Shown here: positions 57,167 through 64,000 of the stretch, piece after piece
Numbering within the stretch: position 1 is the first letter of the stretch
Layout: each line of letters begins with the position of its first letter
Assembly (NCBI GenBank): GCA_021613335.1
Contig: JAJTWR010000013.1
Location: forward strand, 217,501-281,500
DNA: 64,000 nucleotides
Direction of reading: 5' to 3'
Source: Whitmania pigra
Lineage: Eukaryota; Annelida; Clitellata; Hirudinida; Haemopidae
Position numbers and translations under genes: made by a program
The notes under the pieces: model-generated
The model's input: the letters and a program-made list of their open reading frames with translations, nothing else
Databases searched by the model: none
What the model was told of the DNA's origin: nothing

Positions 57167-59042
57167 AACAACCATTCTAGTCAAATTGTCAGACTTTCAC
57201 TAAGATTCTACTAAATTTATTAAAACATTTATCCAAACATTTGCCAAACTAATATCTTGGTGCGTTTAACAAATCAAACAAAACCAAACGAATTCCTGCC
57301 TTCGTTGATAGCATATAAAAGAGACGGGTAACACTGAGGCTGCTGTATTTTGGCAGGTACAAGCGATTAAAACAGGTAGCAGCACTGGGCAAGGAAGAAT
57401 CAGCATGATCACGTTTTATTATTGAGATGGTTATTGGAGGATCTAAACTACTCAAGCCTCCGAAGGGCAAAGAAGTCGTACCCGTTACAAACTTTAAGAA
57501 CAATTTCTGCATCTTAGTATCAAACGATGACAAAGTCTCGAATAGAAATCCAACCGATCGTGAAATTTTGTACTTGCAATTACTCTGCAAGTCTTTCACG
57601 GTCCATCTCTGGAATTCATCGCAACAAAATAATAATTTTAGTTCTTCTGGTAAAAGCAAATCAATACTTCCAGGAGACAAAACCTCATCAAATCCTTCTC
57701 TGATAGCCTTAAACTGATTTACGGGATCAAGTTCTGATGAGCTCTATTTTTCCTATTTGTCCCACCGATCGTTGATATATCTCAAATTACTACAGTTACT
57801 GAATATACCAAAAATATCATTCAGTACATTGTTCCTGTTTATTTTAAAATATCTTTCTCTAGTGCCGCTATTCTCTTTGTTCGATTTTACTTTCTCAAAC
57901 ATTTCGAGTCTCAAATCCGGCAAAACAAATGCAGGGCATATTTTTATGAAATTTGCAAACCATGGAAAATCTTTAATTCCCCGAATTGGGTCAATACGGG
58001 GCAATAAAGAGAAATCCGCAAACCACTCAATATCTTCAAGGAACTTGCTATCCTCCATATTGTCAAACCACTGAAGCCAGTTGCTATTCAGGACATACAG
58101 GGATTCCATTAGTTGAAGTGCTAAGACAGCCTCACTTTCCAGACGTTCTATGGTACTTAATGGAGAATCCTTATGAACTTCCCTGTATATATCCCTCGCA
58201 TTGTGCAATTCCAAAAGTAAAGCTATGGTACTATTAATCAGCGTAACCAGTTCCGCGAAGAGTTTAGTTTCATATAAATAGTCCTCTTCTGTGAGTGGCT
58301 CTAAGTCTAGAAAGATATTTAAAAAGGATTGAATAACAAATGTCTGATCGCCAATTTCAGAAGGTTTGCACAAAAGTGTGTGAAATTTATGCAAAAGACC
58401 GCTCTGAATAAATAGTTCGACGTAAAGTTCGTCATCACGGATCATTAGCGCTATGCGTCTCAAAGCCGTGACAAGACAATCTTCTCGAAACATATGACTA
58501 ATTTCGATTAAAGCTTTAAATGTTGGAACTTTTATCTCAAATTTCTCCTCGAGGTTCAATTCATAATATAATTTTCGCAGGACATTTACATAAGGACACA
58601 TTTTCTCTTCGCTTAGCATTATTATCATTCTCATTTTGATAAAAACATTAGGCTCCAAAAAATTTTGAAACCAGGCATCCGACATCTTCTTACCTAATAT
58701 GGTAATTAATTCCATCGCAACATGACATAATCGACTGCAGCGCGGACAAAGGTCAAACATTATTATATCAAATAACCAATCTTTTAAGTCATCATTTATG
58801 TCGTTTTCATTGGCATAGTAAACGGTTTTTAATAAAACCTTATGGTACAAGGGATCATCTTTCAAATAATCATAATTCATAATGACGGAACTTATAATTT
58901 GTGTTATTAACTTAGCGACTTGATTTTGATCACTATGCATTAAACAGCCCTCAAATGAAATTGTATCGAATTCGTCGTCCATGAGATACGGGACAGGAGG
59001 AATAATTGCATTCAAAATAACTAAGTATTTTATAATAGAAAG
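57167..59042 (-). pseudogene. TRIP12-like HECT gene, truncated copy
   Basis: Closely matches the intact copy at 60733-63339, including 3' flank from caaccattct. Lesions relative to that copy are as follows. Similarity stops at 59042, so about the first 50-60 residues and the start codon are lost. A roughly 0.4 kb deletion at about 57755 removes the N-lobe of the HECT domain. A roughly 0.2 kb deletion at about 57732 removes the middle of the domain. A 4-base deletion near 57313 shifts the frame after the catalytic-cysteine block, replacing the usual C-terminal tail. Two open pieces remain (59015-57753 and 57680-57249), but neither could form an active ligase. Confidence 0.88.
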
Positions 59043-59511
59043 TACAAGTTCAGTCTTCCCAAACGATGAAATTTCTCCCTTAGACCATCACACAACCCCC
59101 TCCATGTTTCCTGCTAAAAAATTTCATTTTCTTCTAAAATCAAACCAGTAGTATTTGTAACTATCTGGCCCATCAAGGTTAAACATTTTTTCATCTGAGA
59201 GAAAATTACGAATTCCCACCTTTCATCTTTGGCCCAGATGAGACGTTTTTCCTTTTCAACGCTAGATCTCGCTTTCGCGTTTGTGTTTCAGTTGTCTTGA
59301 ATTAAAATAATTGCAAGCTGTCCTCACATGAACTTCCAAATCCAGCTTATCTTGGTCCGCTAAAACGAATATTCTCCTAATGAAGCCTCCCTGATGAAAC
59401 GTCTCTGACTACCATTCGAGAGTTTTTCGGTCGTTTGTCTATATATTTCGTTCCTACATAGGAATCTGGATCACCTAAAAAACATTTGATGACAGTTCTT
59501 GTGAAAAATCG
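59043..59511. other. Unique junction sequence between HECT relic and collagen block
   Basis: About 470 bases not obviously matching either duplicated unit or any gene. It separates the truncated 5' end of the HECT relic from the duplicated collagen block. Confidence 0.45.
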
Positions 59512-60722
59512 ATAATTCCCGGACCCACCGGACCACCCGTAAGTTATATTAATGTGTCGCAAGTTATTTACATGGGCTATAATTTACTATTATAAATAAT
59601 TAATTAATTTTTGCTGCTGATTATTAATATTACTACTATAATCAGTATTTTATTTGTTACTGTCGTTCTGAAAGCCTCGAAATATCTCAACCTCAACTTG
59701 TACCAGAAAAAATGTTTTTATGGCAGTCGCAGTCGATGGATTTTATCGTCTTCTTACGACTCTGTTGGCAAAGGAGAACATAAATTGTGTAATCCTTCTT
59801 TAAAAATTTTTCTAGTCTTTCTATGTTTCTGATGAAATAATTTCATTAATTATAATATTTGCATAACCTAAATGTTTAAGATTGCTGTTACTATTATTAC
59901 TATTATTATATATTATTATTCTTAATTTTTTCTCAATAATGTTGAGATAAATTCAAAACTTTCGATTATTTTATTTCGATTTCTTTAATAAATATCTATT
60001 TATTTTTCAGTTTTGTACATAAACAAAACATTATTGTACTTATTAAAAACAATAAATTGTTATTTTGATTCTAAACATTAAATTATTAATGTTATAAGTA
60101 AGTCATAAATGTTTGTATTTGTAAACCAAAACGGTTTGCAAACCTGTCATCATTAAGAAAAACACAAACTTCTACAAACTTCCAGTTGCTTCAAACATTA
60201 CGTATTTGATTGGGTTTAATAAAATATAATATATTAAGATATAATATATCACATGGAGTAACGAATAATAAAATGTGATGTAAGGTACATAGTAAAATAG
60301 ATGAATTATGTTGAATAACATTTGTTTAATACTTTTTGAGTGAGTAAATGTAAGTTTGCTTACTTAGGGACCACCTGTATTGAAAGGGGAACCAGGAATA
60401 AATGGTTTGCCAGGAATATCTGTGAGTTGATGAAACTGTTTATTAAATAAATAATATTTTTAAGACAATTATATTATTATAATAATAGTATCTAAATGAG
60501 ACAATTAGGTTTAAATGTTGGAGAAACGTAAAATCAAAATTAACATATTTAATGTTAAATATTTTAATATTTGCTATGTTATTATTGCGATTATTTTGAC
60601 CGATATTTTCACGATAATTCATGAATTTTATTCTTAATTTCAATGAATAAAACTGAATAAAAATATATACTCAATAAATATAATATCTACTATCATAAAT
60701 TTTTCTAGCATTAATTCAATAT
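59512..60722. repeat. Segmental duplication, copy 2 (displaced collagen exons 8-9)
   Basis: Matches 49684-50870: the tail of exon 8 (cccggacccaccggaccacc then gtaagt), the intron, an exon 9 copy at about 60368-60421, and part of intron 9. In the exon 9 copy GGACCACCTGTATTG replaces ggaccacctggattg, turning the second Gly into Val and breaking the Gly-X-Y rule. An extra stretch of about 40 bases is present near 60546-60588. It joins directly to the 3' flank of the intact HECT gene. Confidence 0.92.
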
Positions 60723-60843
60723 CTAACAACAATATAAACAACCATTCTGGTCAAATAGTCAGACTTTCACTAAGATTCTACTAAATTTATTGAAACATTT
60801 ATCCAAACATTGGCTAAACTAATATTTTGGTGCATTTAACAAA

Positions 60844-63339
60844 TCAAACAAAACCAAACGAATTACTGCCTCCGTTGATAGCATATAAAAGTTTTTCACG
60901 GGTAACACTGAGGCTGCTGTATTCTGGCAGGTACAAGAGGTTAAAACAGGTAGCAGCACTGGGCAAGGAAGAATCAGCATGATCACGATTTATTATTGAG
61001 ATGGTTATTGGAGGATATAACCTACTCAAGCCTCCGAAGGGCAAAGAAGTCATGCCTGTTACAAACTTTAAGAACAATTTCTGCATCTTAGTATCAAAAG
61101 ATGACAGAGTCTCGAATAGAAATCCAACCGATCGTGAAATTGTGTAGTTGCAATTACTCTGCAAATCTTTCACGGTCCATCTCTGGAATTCATCGCAACA
61201 AAATAATAATTTTAGTTCTTCTGGTAAAAGCAAATCAATACTTCCAGGAGACAAAACCTCATCAAATCCTTCTCTGATAGCCTTAAACTGATTTACGGGA
61301 TCAAGTTGAGCTCTAAAGGCACACAATTTCTCCAAATAAGAATCGATGTTGAATGGGGAGAGTATGATATCACGCCCACCCTCAATCAGTTCGATATCTG
61401 TGCCTGGAACTGTGAAATTTACGCACAGGTCATCGAATGAGCTTCCATCGTCGAAAGTCAGATTGCCGATTATTTCTTGCTTCTGATGTTGAGAAAGACC
61501 GACCTCAGTTCTGATGAGCTCTATTTTTCTTTTAACCGGAAGAAGCTGTTTGTACAGAGATTCCAACATCGGGAATGTCTGGAGTAAATCAAAGTATTCC
61601 CGTTTTAAGTGGGAATAAATCTCATGGTGAGTTGTCTTAAGCCGCTGAAAAAAATCGTTACTTAATGGAATATCAAGAAATTGTTTGTCCAGGATGGCCT
61701 TCGCCATGATCATTCCCAACAATTTAAAATTTTTAGTTTCTTTGTTAACATTTGGTACAAGACCATTTTTAAAATAAGTATACTTCATCTCATTGTCTGA
61801 TCCTTTAATTGGCTGCCCTTGCCAGAGATCAGGGACGCTCTTCCGCAATTCCTGAGATAAAATCGAATAAACCTCTTTTGTAACTCCAGGACCGCGAGCG
61901 ATTTCGCCATTGATATAAAAGTCCCAACGATCATTGATATAATTAAAATTACTACAGTTACTGAATATACCAAAAATATCATTCAGTACATTGTTCCTGT
62001 TTACGTTAAAATATATTTTTCTAGTGCCGCTATTCTCTTTGTTCGATTTTACTTTCTCAAACATTTCAAGTCTCAAATCCGGCAAATTAAATGCAGGGCA
62101 TACTTTTATGAAATTTGCAAACCATGGTAAATTTTTAATTCCCCGAATTGGGTCAATATCATCTAATAAAGAGAAATCCGCAAACCAATCATCTTCAATG
62201 ATCTTGTTCTCCTCCACAATGTCAAACCACTGATGCCAGCTGCTATTCAGGACATACAGGGATTCCATTAGTTGAAGTGCTAAGATAGCCTCACTTTCCA
62301 AACGTTCTATGGTACTTAATGGAGAATCCTTATGAACTTCCCTGTATATATCCCTCGCATTGTGCGAATTCAAAAGTGAACCTATGGTAACATTAGTCAG
62401 CGCAACCAGTTCCTCGAAGATATTATAATCATATACATAGTCTAAGTCTAGAAAGACAGTTAAAAAGGATTGAATAACAAATGCCTGATCGCCAATTTCA
62501 GAAGGTTTGCACAAAAGTGTGTGAAATTTATGCAAAAGACCGCTCTGAATAAATAGTTTGGCGCAAATTGGGTTATCACGGTTCATTAGCGCTATGCGTC
62601 TCAAAGCCATGACAAGACAATCTTCTCGAAACATATGATTAATTTTGATTAAAGCTTTAAACATTGGAACTTTTATCTCAAATTTCTCCTCGAGGTTCAA
62701 TTCATAATATAATGTTCGCAGGGCATTTACATAAGGACACACTTTCTCTTCGCTTAGCACTATTATCATTCTCATTTGGATAAAAACTTTAGGCTTCAAA
62801 AAATTTTGAAACCAGGCATCCGACATCTTCTTACCTAATATGTTGATTAATTCCATCGCAACATGACATAATCGACTGCAGCGCGGACAAAGGTCAAACA
62901 TTATTATATCAAATAACCAATCTTTTAAGTCATCATTTATGTCGTTTTCATTGGCATAGTAAACGGTTTTTAATAAAACCTTATGGTACAAGGGATCATC
63001 TTTCAAATAATCATAATTCATAATGACGGGACTTATAATTTGTGTTATTAACTTAGCGACTTGATTTTGATCACTATGCATTAAACAGCCCTCAAATGAA
63101 ATTGTATCGAATTCGTCGTCCATGAGATACGGGACAGGAGGAATAATTGCATTCAAAATAACTAAGTATTTTATAATAGAAATTTTCGTTTTAGTTTCCT
63201 CAGCTAAACATTTGCCAAGTGTATCACCAAATCCAATTTCCAGCCATTTCTCCAAGGAGGCGTTTCCAAAAGTATGTACCAAATTTTGGATTGGATCATC
63301 TGCCGTAATGGCTTGTTTAAGTGCTGTTTCACAGTCCAT
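60844..63339 (-). CDS. TRIP12-like HECT E3 ubiquitin ligase, intronless
   Basis: A single open frame of 831 codons without introns. The start is ATG in a good context (gaacATGG), MDCETALKQAI. Residues 1 to about 470 are helical and without a recognised domain (YYANENDINDDLKDWLFDII, LESEAVLALQLMESLYVLNS-like). The HECT domain spans about 470-831: GEIARGPGVTKEVYSILSQE, LGMIMAKAILDKQFLDIPLS, then FTVPGTDIELIEGGRDIILS, FLFETLSSFDTKMQKLFLKF, and the catalytic block LPSAATCFNLLYLPEYSS with cysteine at residue 798. The end FGFV follows a KLLYAINGG helix. Block order and the FTVPG/GGRDI and EYSS features match the TRIP12/UFD4 type, which form a thioester with ubiquitin before transfer. TRIP12 itself is about 2000 residues with WWE and armadillo parts, so this is a short, divergent relative, possibly a retrogene-derived family. 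A broken second copy lies at 57167-59042. Confidence 0.85.
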   Translation of the reverse strand: MDCETALKQAITADDPIQNLVHTFGNASLEKWLEIGFGDTLGKCLAEETKTKISIIKYLVILNAIIPPVPYLMDDEFDTISFEGCLMHSDQNQVAKLITQIISPVIMNYDYLKDDPLYHKVLLKTVYYANENDINDDLKDWLFDIIMFDLCPRCSRLCHVAMELINILGKKMSDAWFQNFLKPKVFIQMRMIIVLSEEKVCPYVNALRTLYYELNLEEKFEIKVPMFKALIKINHMFREDCLVMALRRIALMNRDNPICAKLFIQSGLLHKFHTLLCKPSEIGDQAFVIQSFLTVFLDLDYVYDYNIFEELVALTNVTIGSLLNSHNARDIYREVHKDSPLSTIERLESEAILALQLMESLYVLNSSWHQWFDIVEENKIIEDDWFADFSLLDDIDPIRGIKNLPWFANFIKVCPAFNLPDLRLEMFEKVKSNKENSGTRKIYFNVNRNNVLNDIFGIFSNCSNFNYINDRWDFYINGEIARGPGVTKEVYSILSQELRKSVPDLWQGQPIKGSDNEMKYTYFKNGLVPNVNKETKNFKLLGMIMAKAILDKQFLDIPLSNDFFQRLKTTHHEIYSHLKREYFDLLQTFPMLESLYKQLLPVKRKIELIRTEVGLSQHQKQEIIGNLTFDDGSSFDDLCVNFTVPGTDIELIEGGRDIILSPFNIDSYLEKLCAFRAQLDPVNQFKAIREGFDEVLSPGSIDLLLPEELKLLFCCDEFQRWTVKDLQSNCNYTISRSVGFLFETLSSFDTKMQKLFLKFVTGMTSLPFGGLSRLYPPITISIINRDHADSSLPSAATCFNLLYLPEYSSLSVTREKLLYAINGGSNSFGFV

Positions 63340-64000
63340 GTTATGTTCTTATCGAAATAGGATGTAGTAGAAAGTAAGTTGAACTAAGCGGAGCTAAGCA
63401 GAAACAAAATGATTGATTTATAATATACAAAGGTTTCTGGAGCTGCATTCCAAAAGATCACGTATCGTGAATTTTAATATAATTTTGCAATAAATTTTAA
63501 TAAATATATTCCTTAAGTATTGATTTGTAGAATTGCCTGTTAGTGAATTTAAATTATATTTATGTTGTGATCAGTGTTATTTCCATTTGCAAAATAATTT
63601 CAATTACAATTCTAATTCCATTATTATTTGACAAATAATTTCTATTTCTATTCTAATTCCATTCAAAGTTCTGAAAATTTCTATTCGATTCTAATTACCA
63701 TTGCTCAAATAATTTCTAATTTATATTCTAATTCCATTTTCAATATTTTCGTTTTCTTTTAAAGCCCTTTCGAAAGTTGAAATAATTATAAAAGTATCCT
63801 TAAAGTAAGAAAGAGATAACTACAAGAGCGATTTCAACAAATTAAAAAAAAACAAAAAAACAATTTTAAAAACATAAAAAAACACATTAAAAACTCAGAC
63901 AAAAAAACATGTTGTTTTACATCTCTAGTTGTGATTCAATTAAATTGGGATGTGGTCAAATAACTTGCTTTGATATTACTTAGATTCGTTGTTTCTAGAT
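63340..64000. other. HECT gene upstream region with degenerate tandem repeat
   Basis: From about 63590 to 63742 a unit like aataatttctatttctattc / taattccatt recurs about four times with drift. The rest is AT-rich. No exon is recognised. The promoter of the HECT gene should lie in the first few hundred bases. Confidence 0.5.

Overview
The window is nuclear DNA from an invertebrate animal. Genes are split by many short, AT-rich GT-AG introns, and several are animal-specific: a membrane-collagen type gene, an RGK-type GTPase, a polycystin channel and a rhodopsin-like receptor exon. Between genes lie tRNA-derived SINEs, a MITE, a hAT transposase relic, a restriction-like-endonuclease LINE and very long (TAA)n arrays. 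I cannot name the species.

Layout, left to right. 1-5.07 kb: probable intron of the RGK-like GTPase gene, whose first two coding exons lie at 5.07-6.71 kb (minus). 7.95-8.35 kb: decayed hAT transposase. 9.2-12.9 kb: a polycystin-2-like channel gene that can be read start to stop in 13 exons (minus). 13-19.4 kb: repeat-rich, with a four-copy satellite, a coiled-coil gene with duplicated exons (minus), a stray copy of the end of RELCH, and SINEs. 19.5-21.9 kb: SEC13 (plus, 10 exons). 24.2-25.3 kb: a RAP1 small GTPase (plus, 6 exons). 26.6-30.1 kb: an intronless RELCH homologue (plus). 30.35-30.87 kb: NDUFA1 (minus), head to head with UPF3 (plus, 31.2-34.0 kb). UPF3 converges on TUBGCP3 (minus, 34.2-39.2 kb, about 25 exons). 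41.4-41.8 kb: last exon of a class A GPCR (minus). 44.0-55.3 kb: 27 exons of a collagen gene whose end resembles the transmembrane (MACIT) collagens. One of its introns holds a Dong/R4-like LINE sitting inside a (TAA)n array. 57.2-63.3 kb: two copies of an intronless TRIP12-like HECT ubiquitin-ligase gene (minus). The copy nearer the collagen gene is broken; the other is an open 831-codon frame. Between them is a duplicated 1.2 kb block of the collagen gene.

The central genes (SEC13, RAP1, RELCH, NDUFA1, UPF3, TUBGCP3) are housekeeping functions in secretion, signalling, endosome/cholesterol traffic, respiration, mRNA decay and microtubule nucleation. They do not form one pathway. The unusual material is at the right end: the LINE in a TAA array, and the HECT/collagen segmental duplication. 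Exon boundaries were read by eye from splice sites, reading frame and family similarity; no search was run.
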